From: Misgurnus anguillicaudatus
Lineage: Eukaryota > Chordata > Actinopteri > Cypriniformes > Cobitidae
Direction: 5' to 3'
Assembly (NCBI RefSeq): GCF_027580225.2
Contig: NC_073355.2
Location: forward strand, 19,630,001 to 19,694,000
Length of the DNA: 64,000 bases
Under the pieces are notes generated by a model, which did no database searches, was not told the DNA's origin, and saw only the letters and a program-made list of their open reading frames with translations. Made by a program: the position numbers and the translations under genes. Shown piece by piece: positions 29,180 to 51,982 of the stretch. The first letter of the stretch is position 1; every line of letters starts with the position of its first letter.

Positions 29180-32100
29180 CGAGTGAGTGGACGAGTTGCT
29201 GATGGATCTTCAAAACACATCCCAAAATATTGTTTGCTGAACATATTGACGGGAACGTGTTTTGTTTTCTTTAAAACAAGAACTTAAACGACACGCCCAA
29301 CACGGGTAACCGATCGAATGTCTTTGTAAGAACAGCTTAAGCATTGTGTTTCATGGGGGTAAATTCATTGAGCTATTTCTGGCAGCATTAAGATGTTTTA
29401 ATTTTGTCGGGGTTTTTAATCTTGTAAGAATGTCGCATTGTCCCTTAAAGGTATGAAGAGAGGTACATGTGCTAAAAGCGCGTGCACCCGAGTAGTTCCT
29501 CACAAGGTACAAGTTGAGAGCGTTGTTATTTTTGGGATGGGGTGGGACCAATACCTATGCAGCTATATCATAGCGTGAGAGCAACAGTGAAATTTCAGCA
29601 GTATATTAAAAGGTTCAGACGAAGCTGTGCATTGCGACAGCGATCTGTGCTGCCTTTGTGAGGATTTAATAATGTGTCTGTTAGAAATGCTGTCTTTATC
29701 AAAATATAATTGTTACAACTGAAGCACATAAACCAACCGCAAAAATGAAATAGAGGCTTTTCTAGTTCTTTACCTTACAAATTTATAGTGTACTATATAT
29801 TTTTCTGCGGAGGACTCCCTCCCTGCTTGTTTATTAGAAATGCTCATTTCTAAATTGGTCTATGTTTAGCTCAAAATTAAAATGAACTTAATGAATGTAA
29901 GTACCGTTTGTTTATTTGTTATGGTTTATGGCAGCCATTTTTGACCTAAAAAAAATATATATATATAAAAAATTGAATGTGTGAATGTGAATACATTTTT
30001 GCTGTTATATGTTTAATAATGAACTAAGTTTGAAATTAATCGTATTTAAAGTAGCTCCGTTTTATCCCAATTTTGCCAAAATGATGCTCTGTAAATTTCA
30101 CGTACAGTACAATATCACCTAGATTGTTTCAATGAATGACAGCACGTAGGCTACACGTTGCTGATGTCTTACTTTTGAGAGGGGCTTATTTTCAACCAAA
30201 CGCTTTATCGTTTCTAAGACCCAGGAATGTAATTGGAAAATACTGATTTTCATTCTTCATTGACTTCCTGTGATCCTATAATGATCACAGAAGCGGCAAT
30301 GTTCAGTATTTTTTCTGAGATTTTAAGTCCTCACAATTGTTTATTTAGAAAGCTTATTTTAGTAATAAGACGGTCGAATTTTACTAAGAGAAGAGTAAAT
30401 ATATATTGTTAAAAATATTAAAGAAGTGTCTAAGACAATCACTAATCAAATAGTAACTGCTTTATACATGCAAATAAAATGCTCCACAATGCGTACTTAA
30501 GTAAGCGAAATTTGTATGCTAACATAGTGTTCATTTTGTAGTACAAATAGAAAGCATACTTGAACAGACCAAATACATATCCTTATATAGTTAGTGCCTT
30601 AGTGCTCTTTTGCTTTTAGGACTCTTTAAACAGTTATTGTGTTAAACTGCTCAAACGCATCATACACCCTGTAAAACTGCAGACAAATACGTTTAAATTC
30701 ACATAAATCTTGCCAAGTGAAAAATTACATGGTACATGGTTGTAGACAAACCGATTAGGATGACGTAGACGTCATAATGTGACTGAGCAACACAATAAAA
30801 GGAGACAGGTAATCAAATGTGGCTAGTTTTCCTTTATTATTTGACCGGTGTTGTTTTGCATTAATTTTTAGCATAAATCGAATAGTATATATCAGAAGGA
30901 TGGGTTTCAAAAGCATTATTAAAATGTTTTGAGCATTTAAAGAAAAGCCACAACCTATAGTGATGCATACATTCAGGTGTATTCTGTTAATAGTGCAGAA
31001 TAGTCGTCTTTATAAAGGCAATTTTGAGATTTCGCCTCATTTAAGATGTGACCCTTTGATATGTCATCTTAGCGATGTTGGATTTAATAAACAAATCGCA
31101 CTATAACATTTTTGTATAATTCATAAAAAAGATACATTTTGTTTTTCTCAGACAATGAATCACATTTTTGGTGATTAAACCGCTTTCTGAAATGTTAGGT
31201 TATTATGAAAAAATAACAAAATAGTTTTGTTATCTTGCATTGTACAGCACACTTGCAATTAACTGTCACTGCCTAAATGTTTTTCATACATTTTTAACAA
31301 TCTGCCACGGTGTGTGTATGCATATTTAACCATGGAGTATTTTTCACGAAGATATTCTGATTTCTTTTCTTTTTTTAACTCGTTTGTGCTTGTGTTTGTT
31401 GCATATTAGCATATGCAAATGTCTGTACACTAAATATTTCTAATTTAAAACGAGCTGATTTTTCTTTGAAAACAACTTAACGTGTTGGACATAATCTGTT
31501 TCCACTGTACACAAAACACCCTCACTACTGCGCCTTAAAATGATCACCTTATCTTGTTTTAGATCATGCCATTGCATATGTCAACAGGTCCACAGGTTTG
31601 TCTGTCTTTCATTGTGTATTTTAAACAACACGGTGTATGAGAGCTTTCCTTCTGTCAATGCAGTTTATGTGATGGTGTATCTGGAAAGAATAAAAATACT
31701 TTATTGGCTAATCTTCATTTAGAAGTTGTGATAAAGGCCTCTTCTGTTTTGGATACAGATGGTTGATTGTACAGGTTTTGTAGGTTTGCTTTTACACCAC
31801 TTTAATGTTATTTCTTTTAAACCTTTAAATCTTTGCTGTGTATTATGCTTGATTCTTTCCAGTTGGTCACAGTTTGCTTCCAGTTTATATTATTAAATCA
31901 ACATGAATTTATACTAACTCCTGTCTCTGCCTGAGGAAAAAGTCTTCAATATGCTAAAATGCTAAAAAAAAGTTTGAGCTACAACCGCAGTGTGATGTGC
32001 ATGTCTCTATAGATCACTAAATTCTCAAGGGATATGGTTTATTGAAGAGCAAACAATGTTTATTTAGAGCCTCATGAATATTTCATTTTTTTGTGTCTAT

Positions 32101-32574
32101 GAAGATAAGTTTTCATCAAACAATATTATTTATACATTAAGATTATTCATTTTTAAATGCAGTATATAGGCATATGGCTTTATAATAGTCATTACATTTC
32201 AAGTCTTGTTTTAATTGCAAAACCTGAACATTATTTTTTGATTTTCTTCAGACAATATCACATTACACAATAAACATTTATTAATATATGTTAGATATTT
32301 ATACAGTTAAGGATACTTTTCATCATGTGTTTGGGTGCTGTTTTAATAGACCTCTTCCCTACCACTAAACTATTTAATTAATAATTTTCACTCCCCACTA
32401 CGTTGACAGGACACCTGGACCTTAACAATTTTAACGGTAAATAAACCTCATATTCACTATTCAGACTTTGTTGTTATCATTTGTTAGTGTCCTACTGCAA
32501 AACTGACACCATGTTTTAATATAAATACACCCACATGAGTCAATTCAAGAACGCGTCCCTTCTCTGGCTATATA
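29180..32574 (+). other. foxk1 3' UTR and downstream intergenic DNA
   Basis: AT-rich, non-coding. AATAAA motifs at 30794 and 31689 are candidate poly(A) signals for a long 3' UTR, as usual in FOXK1, but none can be chosen from sequence alone. No repeat with clear ends is seen before 32575. Confidence 0.45.
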
Positions 32575-33003
32575 GGCCCTGTCCCAAATGGCGCACTTCA
32601 TGTGGACTTTCGGTCTCGTGGCCTTAAATTGCGCGTGCTCGCTTAGTCCACGAGTCCGTAGGGTGTCCCATCTGTCATTTTTACGCTTTGAAGTGTGCTC
32701 ATCAGCGCCTCCTTTGCCCCCTTGATGCGGTCTTCAGCGAAGCCCGCACTGCAGCAGGCTTCGCGCACTTTACCAACCCAGAAGTCCTTGCGAAAGAGCA
32801 ATCAGACCAATCAGACGACGGAAGGGAGGAGCTCACACTGACGGGCAACTTCTCTACCTATTTCCGGTGTGACGCTCGAGTCTGTCCCAAAATACGACTC
32901 CGTTGCACCCACGTGGACTCGCATTAAGGGTCCCTAAAGTCTGGACTACGTGTGGACTCTGAGGAGGACCACAGGTCCGGAGTGTGCCATTTGGGACAGG
33001 ACC
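32575..33003. mobile_element. Terminal-inverted-repeat element, 429 bp
   Basis: GGCCCTGTCCCAAATGGCGC and the complement of its right end GCCATTTGGGACAGGACC match with few changes. The flanks show ATA on both sides (32572-32574 and 33004-33006), which would fit a 3-bp duplication of PIF/Harbinger type. GC-rich interior, no transposase. It abuts the next element. Confidence 0.65.
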
Positions 33004-33284
33004 ATAGACGGTTTCATCGGACGCACGTGATACAGGTCTGGATCCGAACCTTACTTCCGGTTTGGTTTTTTTAATGGTCTTACTAGTTGCTAAACTGATC
33101 TCTTGAACAAATGCCTCCTCGAAAATAACAAATGTTTTGGTTTCCTAGGTAGTGTTGTTTTTTGCTTGTTATAATAAACTACGTTTAAAGAACTTTGTTA
33201 TTTATTCTTAGCGGAGTTTACCGGAAGTTACGTGTGGACCGGGACAGCCGCTTGTTTATGTTGTAACTGCTGAAACGTCTATAA
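33002..33284. mobile_element. Short TIR element, family B copy 1
   Basis: ATAGACGGTTTCA and TGAAACGTCTAT are terminal inverted repeats. It is about 280 bp and nearly collinear with 53241-53526, sharing for example CTAGTTGCTAAACTGATCTC and GCGGAGTTTACCGGAAG. This copy has an extra ~11 bases near 33230. Superfamily unknown. Confidence 0.7.
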
Positions 33285-34027
33285 AGGGCTTTTTTTTTTT
33301 TAAATAATAAAGCTCAAGTAAGTCATTTGTGAAAAAATAAAAAAATAATATTCAGAAAAAATTCAGTTTTTCCTTTTGATTTCATGACGACTTTAAAAGC
33401 GAGCTTTAATTTTTATTAGTTATTGTTGTGGCTGTGTAAGGCACAACAAAACAGTGGCGCTGTTTTGTGAGCGGGACACCTGTGTTTACTCCAATATTTT
33501 GCATGTACATTTTTATCTGTCACCACAAACTATGTATCATTGGAAAGGTTTAAGCCTCTAGAATACATATTTTAAAAGTGTTTTATAAAATAAATTATGT
33601 AGGGAGAGTAATTGATTCATTTATGAAGAGAGTCTGCCTCAAGACATTTGTCCTGCGCTAGCGGGACGCCTATGTTTACTTTTGTGTTTTGCATGTGAAT
33701 TCTTATCCAGTCATGACAAACTATATATTGTAAGATTGTAGATTTCATTTATCATCAACATTTTGGTAAAAGGATGACATGATAGTATAAAGCTATTTTC
33801 TAAAATGCCACGGATCCACAGGTGAGCCCACTCTGTTATTAGGCTATATTTTTGTAACACTAATACCCAATCCTAAACCTAAAAATCTTGACAAACGATA
33901 TATAATTGGAAAGCTCGAAGAGTGTGGTTTTCATATTGCATTACCATTTTGGGAAATTATGACGTAGTGAGAGTCAGTTTCGAAAATGTTACATGGCCAC
34001 AGGTGGACCCAATTTGGTTTTTACATA
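33285..34027. repeat. Degenerate dispersed/tandem repeat region
   Basis: Two related units near 33470-33560 and 33655-33745 share GCGGGAC(A/G)CCT, TGTTTAC and TTTTGCATGT, suggesting an old tandem duplication. The Tc1 element begins immediately after. No gene. Confidence 0.4.
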
Positions 34028-34355
34028 CAGTCTTGTTCAAAATAATAGCAGTACAATGTGACTAACCAGAATAATCAAGGTTTTTAGTATATTTTTTTAT
34101 TGCTACGTGGCAAAGAAGTTACCAGTAGATTCTCAGAAAACAAATGAGACCCAGCATTCATGATATGCACGCTCTTAAGGCTGTGCAATTGGGCAATTAG
34201 TTGAATTAGTTGAAAGGGGTGTGTTCAAAAAAACAGCAGTGTGGCATTCAATCACTGAGGTCATCAATTTTGTGAAGAAACAGGTGTGAATCAGGTGGCC
34301 CCTATTTAAGGATGAAGCCAACACTTGTTGAACATGCATTTGAAAGCTGAGGAAA

Positions 34356-35314
34356 ATGGGTCGTTCAAGACATTGTTCTGCAGAAGAACAGCGTACTTTG
34401 ATTAAAAAGTTGATTGGAGAGGGGAAAACCTATAAAGAGGTGCAAAAAATGATAGGCTGTTCAGCTAAAATGATCTCCAATGCCTTAAAATGGAGAGCAA
34501 AACCAGAGAGACGTGGAAGAAAACGGAAGACAACCATCAAAATGGATAGAAGAATAACCAGAATGGCAAAGGCTCAGCCAATGATCACCTCCAGGATGAT
34601 CAAAGACAGTCTGGAGTTACCTGTAAGTACTGTGACAGTTAGAAGACGTCTGTGTGAAGCTAATCTATTTTCAAGAATCCCCCGCAAAGTCCCTCTGTTA
34701 AAAAAAAGGCATGTGCAGAAGAGGTTACAATTTGCCAAAGAACACATCAACTGGCTTAAAGAGAAATGGAGGAACATTTTGTGGACTGATGAGAGTAAAA
34801 TTGTTCTTTTTGGGTCCAAGGGCCACAGGCAGTTTGTGAGACGACCCCCAAACTCTGAATTCAAGCCACAGTACACAGTGAAGACAGTGAAGCATGGAGG
34901 TGCAAGCATCATGATATGGGCATGTTTCTCCTACTATGGTGTTGGGCCTATTTATCGCATACCAGGGATCATTGATCAGTTTGCATATGTTAAAATACTT
35001 GAAGAGGTCATGTTGCCCTATGCTGAAGAGGACATGCCCTTGAAATGGTTGTTTCAACAAGACAATGACCCAAAACACACTAGTAGTCTTTGTTCCAAAC
35101 CAACAAAATTAATGTTATGGAGTGGCCAGCCCAATCTCCAGACCTTAATCCAATTGAGAACTTGTGGGGTGATATCAAAAATGCTGTTTCTGAAGCAAAA
35201 CCAAGAAATGTGAATGAATTGTGGAATGTTGTTAAAGAATCATGGAGTGGAATAACAGCTGAGAGGTGCCACAAGTTGGTTGACTCATGCCACACAGATG
35301 TCAAGCACTTTTAA
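34356..35314 (+). pseudogene. Tc1-like transposase, frameshifted
   Basis: An N-terminal paired-like helix-turn-helix region (AEEQRTLIKKLIGEG, MIGCSAKMISNALK) is followed by a basic linker GRKRK and a DDE catalytic domain: first Asp in WTDESK, second in FQQDNDPKHTS, and the last acidic residue in PDLNPIENLW. The frame changes by one base between about 35075 and 35100, just after the second catalytic motif, so the C-terminal part (read to 35314) is in another frame. The reading frame is otherwise open, so inactivation looks fairly recent. It cannot make a full transposase as it stands. Confidence 0.9.
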
Positions 35315-35835
35315 AAAACTGTGGTCATACAACTTAATATTAGTTTAGTGATTCACAGGATTGCTAAATACCATAAATTTTTTTTTTGTACAAAATGGTT
35401 TTGAGTTTGTACAGTCAAAGGTAGACACTGCTATTTTTTTGAACACACCCCTTTCAACTAATTGCCCAATTGCACAGCCTTAAGAGCGTGCATATCATGA
35501 ATGCTGGATCTTGTTTGTTTTCTGAGAATCTACTGAACCTACTGGTAACTTGTTTGCCATGTAGCAATAAAAAATATACTAAAAACCTTGATTATTCTGG
35601 TTAGTCACATTGGCCCTCATTTATCATTCTTGCGTAGAAACGGGCGTATATGTTGGCGTAAGATTATGCGTACACTCCTCTCATCGCCTGATTCATGAAA
35701 CTGTGCCTACCTCTCTAATTCAGGTGTACGCAATACCTGCCCTTGATAAATGCCGCGGCTGAAAACGATCGTCATTAGAATAACACGCCCCTATATATTC
35801 AAGTCTCCGCTTCCCCCACGCCCTCATTTTACGAC

Positions 35836-36813
35836 ATGGATACACGAAAGACGGCAAAAAAGAGGAATTTCTCCGATGTGGAGATCGAAACCATCACCAG
35901 GGAAGTGGAAAAAAACAAATTTGTTTTATTTGGAAGCTTAAAGAGTGGGATAAAAGGCGCCCATAAAAACAAAATATGGTCCCAAATTACCACTTCAGTA
36001 AATAGTGTGGGGGTTGAGAAGCGCACTCCAGCAGAGGTAAGAAATGTTTTATTGCTTAATATACACTGATAAATTTATTTTCAATTTATTTAGGCTACAT
36101 TTAAACAAAAGAAAGGCAAAACAAAAAACTTTTGTTTAAATGTAGCTTAAATTGATTGCAACCACCTTTAAAAAAATGGATTAAATTGAATGAATAATTT
36201 TTTCCTAGATCAAAAGTGATCAAGTTAATGCTCTTGTTTATTGTAGGTGAAAAAAAAGTGGTCCGATCTAAAGATGGCCACAAAGAGGCGCGTCTCCGCA
36301 TTGAAGAGAAGCCAGAGTCAGACTGGGGGAGGACCACCGGATCCAAGCCTCCAGCTGACACCGCACGAGGAGCGTGTGGCAGCACTCATCGGAACGGCGT
36401 CTTTAGAAGGCATCAGTGGTGGGGGAGATACCGACGACATTCATGGTAAATTAAATTTCATAGACCAATATAAAAAACACACAAGTACATAGTTAACTCG
36501 TTTTATTTAAATTTTGCCGTGTTGTTTTGCAGATGAGGACACTGCAGGTCCCAGCGCGTTCGAAGCATCTCCCACTCAGCCCATCCAGGAGCCTGAACCG
36601 ATCCTTGCGCCGCACCCAGAGCCTGAGCAGCAGGTCCAAGCGAGGGAAGCCGAGGCTCGTCCACCAGCCTCCCGTGCGCCACGGCCAAGGGTCCTGACGG
36701 ATGAGGTCCTGGAAAGACAGACAGAAATTTGTAGATTACTGGTCGAAATTAACAATTCTTTACTGTCAATTAATACGACATTAAAACAAATCAATGAAAA
36801 CTTAAAGAAATAA
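35836..36813 (+). CDS. Harbinger Myb/trihelix accessory protein (NAIF1-like), 226 aa
   Basis: Three exons, 35836-36036, 36247-36445 and 36533-36813, join in frame (681 nt) with GT-AG borders. Residues about 10-81 form a Myb/SANT-type trihelix domain (RNFSDVEIETITREVEKNK, then KKKWSDLKMATKRRV). The middle is Pro/Glu/Ala-rich, and the C-terminus (about 188-226) is a Leu/Ile/Asn-rich probable coiled coil. In Harbinger transposons this second protein binds DNA and brings the transposase into the nucleus; human NAIF1 is a domesticated relative. The stop codon lies inside an AATAAA at 36809-36814, so the message may be processed with almost no 3' UTR. Splicing is inferred. Confidence 0.85.
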
Positions 36814-36852
36814 AAAACCAATGCAAACTAAGTCTGTTATTTTAACTTGCCC

Positions 36853-37951
36853 TTAAAACCGCCGAACAAGGTCTTGTCTGAGCTGAACAGCTCCTATAGC
36901 CGGTGGTGCTGCCCACTGCTCCACTGGCACTTCTGGGTCCGGGGCCAGCACGTCAAATGGCACACGATTCATCTCGGCCATGTTGTGCAAGACGGCACAT
37001 GCCAAAATTATGTTACACACCTTTTGTGGTGTATAGAGCAACGTGCCCCCCGCGTGTGCCAGGCAGAGCCATCTACCTTTTAAAAGCCCCACGCAGCGCT
37101 CCACAGTGGCTCGTGTTCGTGCATGCGCGTGATTGAAGTTGCGCTCCTGATGCGTCTCGGGGTTTGGCACAGGGGTGATCAAAAAGTTCAAAAGGGGATA
37201 ACCCCTGTCACCTAAAGGGGAAAAGAGAGGTCAGGAAAGGAATATATTTTGCAAACTAAATTAGCTCTTATTACTCACCCAAAAGATAACCAATACCCCT
37301 TAATGCGTCCTCCTGCAGTCGTCTGCGCACGCTGCTGTGCTCAAAAATGTAGGCATCGTGGGTGCCTCCAGGCCATCGTGCCACAACATTTAATATGCAG
37401 AGTCTGGCATCACAAATTATTTGCACATTGATTGAATGATAATTTTTGCGGTTGATGTATGCGTAATCATTAACTGATGGTGGTTTCAGACGCACGTGGG
37501 TACAGTCAATTGCACCTATGACATTTGGAATCCCAGCAATCTCATAAAACCCCCTTTTAATCATTGTTTGCTGGGCATTGTCATAAGGGAATTGTATGTA
37601 ATGTGGGATGAGTGTCCTGATGGCAGCCAGCACGGATGACAGCGTGCGGCTCATGGTGGGTTGGGATATGCCAGACCTGTCTGCAATCTCCCGTTGAAAT
37701 GTTCCAGTGGCCAAGAACCCCAGTGTGGAGAGAACCTGGACTGGAACAGGCAAGGCCCTTGAACGCCGGGTTTCACGTTGGAGGTAGGGCTCCAGGTTAT
37801 TGCAGAGCTCCAGGAGAAGATGCCTTGGAAGACGGAATCTGTTCATCAGCCATTCATCTGATTCATTCAGAAGATCGCGCCTATCCCTGAAAACTCGTTC
37901 CCTTCTCAAGGGCGCATATGCGTCTTCTAAAAGCGCCAGGTCAGCCATCAT
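36853..37951 (-). CDS. Harbinger DDE transposase (HARBI1-like), 343 aa
   Basis: Two exons on the minus strand, 37951-37279 and 37211-36853, joined by a 67-bp GT-AG intron, give 1032 nt without a stop; human HARBI1 is of similar length. A helix-turn-helix (EIADRSGISQPTMSRTL, about 88-104) precedes the DDE_4 nuclease fold. Likely catalytic residues are D149 (GAIDCTH), D181 (IICDARL) and E262 (RATVERCVGLLKGRW). PGGTHDA and the GDRGYPL block at the exon junction are family hallmarks. The gene ends 39 bp from the convergent Myb-like gene. It is placed within element ends with a clean duplication, so I treat it as transposon-borne and not a domesticated host gene. Confidence 0.92.
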
Positions 37952-38776
37952 TGCGAACTGGTGTACGGTGGAAATCCAGTTTAAATAGCTGTTTTAATGA
38001 GCAAATGCCCTATCACAATGCATTACTTTACAGCACGTGTTTTGAAACAATTAGCACTTAATTTCGTATCAAGTCACATCTATTAGGGTGTAGTGATGAT
38101 GATGTGATGTGGAGTACCATTAATTCAAATTAATAATTGCATGACAATTTGTAATGTTATCATTAGTATTGATATGTTTTTTAATATTAATGACGCTTAT
38201 TGTTATTTAGAAGAATGTCATTAATTATTATTTGTATTATTATTATTATTATTTAAAAGAAGAAGAATGTAGTTTTTATTATTTCTTCAGTCGGGATTAT
38301 TTTTTGGTCATTGAAAGCCTTTCATTACTGAACCCAGTCCGTGCGCACCTATCTCTCAAACGTCAGGTAAAGCGCACAGGCTCGCAGCTGAAGGACTACA
38401 TATGCATACAAATCAAATGCTTTGGTAAAGTCTTAAAAATTAAAAATTGAAGTCCATGTTGCATAAAAATAAACACTGAAGTTTATAATAACTATGTTTT
38501 TTTTACAACGAGTCATAATATATCATATATTTTAGTTTGTCAGTGCGTTTTGTGGTGTTAGGAAGTGTTTGCGCATTTCTGCACTAACTCAAAATGTGCG
38601 TACACCACCTCCCGAGCTGGCGTAGGATTTGAGCGTGCCGTACGCCAACGTCCATATTGATAAATCTCAAATTCACCGTGGTTTTGGGTGTACGCAAGGT
38701 GTACGCTGGAAATTTGGTGTACGCACTTTTGATAAATGAGGGCCATTGTACTGCTATTATTTTGAACAATACTGTA

Positions 38777-39633
38777 TGTATAGCACTAATAGTGGCACTT
38801 AGTGGCCGTTGTTGGTAAAACCACTAAAAGTGCGACACAAACCACTTTTTTTTGTGATTTTAACTTGAAATTTGCATCACAACTACTTGAAACTTATGGC
38901 TTCATGTTTGGATTATTACGTTTGTGAAATATTTACATTTTTATAAATGTTATGTATAAAATTATGTTATTAAATTATTTTTTATTTTTAATGATTTTTA
39001 TCACCTCCAGACACTTCTGTGAAAACCCTAAAGTGACTTCTAAAACAAGAGCAAGATTAGACTTCTAACCCCCCCCCCCCCCCCCACACACACACACTCA
39101 AAAAGGATTTGTGCCACATAAGGGTTGGGATAGTTCACCCAAAAATGAAAATTCTGTTATCATTTACTCACACACAGTAGACTATACCCATTAACTTCCA
39201 TAGTAGGAATAACAAATACTATGCAAGTCAATGTACACTGTGTGTCTACTGTGTGCTTGCTATCTTTTATTAAAATGCCTTCTTTTGTGTTCAACAGAAT
39301 AAAGAAACTCATACAGATATAAAACAACATGAGGATGAGTAAATAATAACAGAATTTTCTATCCCTTTAATGCCCTTTAGGTCGCTCCAGGGTGCTCTCC
39401 ATTAGATTTGCTTTTTTCCTAGCTCTAGCTGCCATCAGGCTCTTCACACCACTGATCTACTGGCCTCCCTTCATCATGATGCCCAGCCAATGTTTGCACA
39501 GCAACAACCAACCATTTCCCTTTAACTTTTAAAATTTCTATTCCTAAAAAAGTTTAATAAATATATATTTTCTAAACAAGACTTTGCTACTTTTCCTAAA
39601 TTTGCCTTCTGAGTACACACAAAAAAGTTTAAC
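38777..39633. other. Intergenic DNA with C17/(AC)n tract and a cyprinid-type repeat
   Basis: A run of 17 C followed by an AC microsatellite lies at 39069-39098. At about 39120-39372 a repeat begins GGGATAGTTCACCCAAAAAT and ends with the rough complement AACAGAATTTTCTATCCC, a pattern common in cyprinid genomes. No gene. Confidence 0.55.
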
Positions 39634-40201
39634 TTAAAGAGCACCTATTTTATTGCTAAAAACAACATTTTGTGTATTTGCTATACAATGTGTTTGCGTG
39701 GTTTATGTTTAAAAAACACATTATTTTCCACATACCGTACATTTTGTAGCTTCAGATATCCTGTCTTCCTGAAACGCACAGATTTTGTACAAAGCTCATC
39801 TGAAAAGCACTGTGTCCCTGATTGGCCAGCTAATCTGTACGTTGTGATTGGTCTGAATAGCTCTGACCTCAGCCGAAAATGTGACGCTCCTTACCATGTT
39901 TAAAAGATTCGCCCACAATCTAATGCTCACAGGAGTTAACTTACAGGCTGTGAGTCAAAGCAGGAGGAATTAAGATAATGTCGCTCTTGTCTACATCACC
40001 AATCCCAGCAAGTAAACTGTTGCCTACAATCTGTGTGTTTGTTGTAGTCCAAGAAAAGGGATTTACATTGGAGACGATAACTCGCATCATCGTTTACTTT
40101 GAGGTTTGTAGCCTACATTTTGCATATCGTTAACGTGTACTAATATACTTACACACCAAAAGAAATGTAATATTGTGAAACTGAAGATTTGTGGTCTTTA
40201 A
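39634..40201 (+). mobile_element. TTAA-flanked MITE, family A copy 3
   Basis: Begins TTAAAGAGCACCTATTTTAT and ends TGTGGTCTTTAA. It is collinear with 14653-15200 over its length and keeps the uninterrupted CCATGTTTAAAAG site that was hit in copy 2. Intergenic, about 1 kb upstream of ap5z1. Confidence 0.8.
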
Positions 40202-41255
40202 TTCAATAAGTTAAGTGGTTGAAAAATAAAAACTTAATCTTTGCTTCATCTTATTTAGATCTAATAAAGATTGCCTGTAGCCTATATATTTTGTTATCTT
40301 TGCACAGTCTCACCCTACACAGATGTTTTTTTTTTTAATCTCCCGACATTAAACTTTGTTGTAAAATCGTTGTAAAATCTAGAACTTAATATTAAATTTG
40401 TTACAACATTGTTTTACTGATTTTAGCCTATGCAGCCACTGAGTAGGCTACTAAAGAAATTGTTTCTTAAATTTCATTAAATTGCTATTTTGATGTGTTT
40501 AATGGAATGAAGACTTTTTTTTTGGTAAATGTTAAATGTGCATTTTAAGTGAAAATAACTTTGTTCTTTAACAATAAAATCATTCAATGACTCCATTGAT
40601 TTGAGAGGTAAATAAGGTAAAGTATAAATCACAAAAGTGCTTTTACGTTTTGGCATTTATTTAAAATGTCATTGGGATCAAATTTGTTCACCAAGATCAC
40701 ATTGGGTTAAAAGCAGCTTTTAATAATATGCTTGTTCAACTTCATGTGCCGCCGCGGGACCCGACGGGCGGATGACGTCAAAATACCGCGGGAGCGATTT
40801 AAGAAACAGTCATCTGTCCAATCGCTCTCGCGGTAGTGTGATGTTATCCGCTTGTCTATTCTTACGGAGCCATGAAGTCGAACAAGTGTAATAATTTGGC
40901 ATTCACAAAAGACTGTGGTTGGTCTACGTCGCCGCAGCTGAGAAAAGTAACACGATGCATGTGACAACGCTTCCTGCGTTGGTGTTTTAATTTTTATCTA
41001 TATTTTATTATGGCTGGTGGACGATATTTTACATCTATTGAAAGCTTGTAAGAATAGTGAGCTGGTAAAATTTTAAGATCTTGTCAAACTAATCAGTGAC
41101 CTTTTCTGCAACGTGTTGTCTCCATTGACGCTCCGTCTAAAGGCGGAACTATTATATCATGTGATGTGCTGTCAGGACATTATAGCTGACGGAACAAAAT
41201 AATTGGTTCATTCTTCTACAATGTTTTGACATGTTTTTGTAATATCTTGCTTAAG
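40202..41255 (+). promoter_or_regulatory. ap5z1: ap5z1 upstream region with a CRE
   Basis: A CpG-rich patch at about 40745-40930 contains a full CRE, TGACGTCA, at 40773-40780, and a hairpin formed by GGGAGCGATTT and AATCGCTCTC. The CRE is about 480 bases upstream of the ATG, so its relevance is uncertain. No TATA box is evident close to the start. The left part is AT-rich and featureless. Confidence 0.4.

Positions 41256-51982
<10,727 letters not shown>

Larger units (their letters stand above)
35612..38744. mobile_element. PIF/Harbinger element, 3.1 kb, two intact genes
   Basis: GGCCCTCATTTATCA at the left is the exact complement of TGATAAATGAGGGCC at the right. The flanking ATT at 35609-35611 and 38745-38747 is a 3-bp duplication, and removing the element with one ATT restores the Tc1 right terminal repeat. 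Inside are a Myb/trihelix gene (+) and a DDE transposase gene (-) in convergent order, the arrangement of autonomous Harbinger elements. Both ends carry clusters of GCGTA motifs. No frame-breaking change was found, so it may be recently or still active. Confidence 0.93.
34028..38774 (+). mobile_element. Tc1/mariner element split by a Harbinger insertion
   Basis: The left end CAGTCTTGTTCAAAATAATA and the right end TATTATTTTGAACAATACTG are inverted repeats differing at one base, each bordered by TA (34026-34027, 38775-38776). The inverted repeats extend inward to about 220 bp; both sides carry TAAGAGCGTGCATATCATGA or its complement. Without the insertion at 35612-38744 it would be about 1.6 kb, the usual Tc1 length. 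The transposase gene is frameshifted. Confidence 0.92.

Noticed and set aside
34574..35304. Minus-strand open frames across the Tc1 element
   Set aside because: They are antisense shadows of the transposase on the plus strand.
35836..37951. Host NAIF1 and HARBI1 genes
   Set aside because: Both lie within exact transposon termini and a 3-bp target duplication inside a Tc1 element, so they are transposon-borne copies.
40872..40965. A short ATG frame near 40872 as an alternative ap5z1 start or a small gene
   Set aside because: It is only about 30 codons, does not splice in frame to ap5z1 as far as I can see, and has no recognisable homology.
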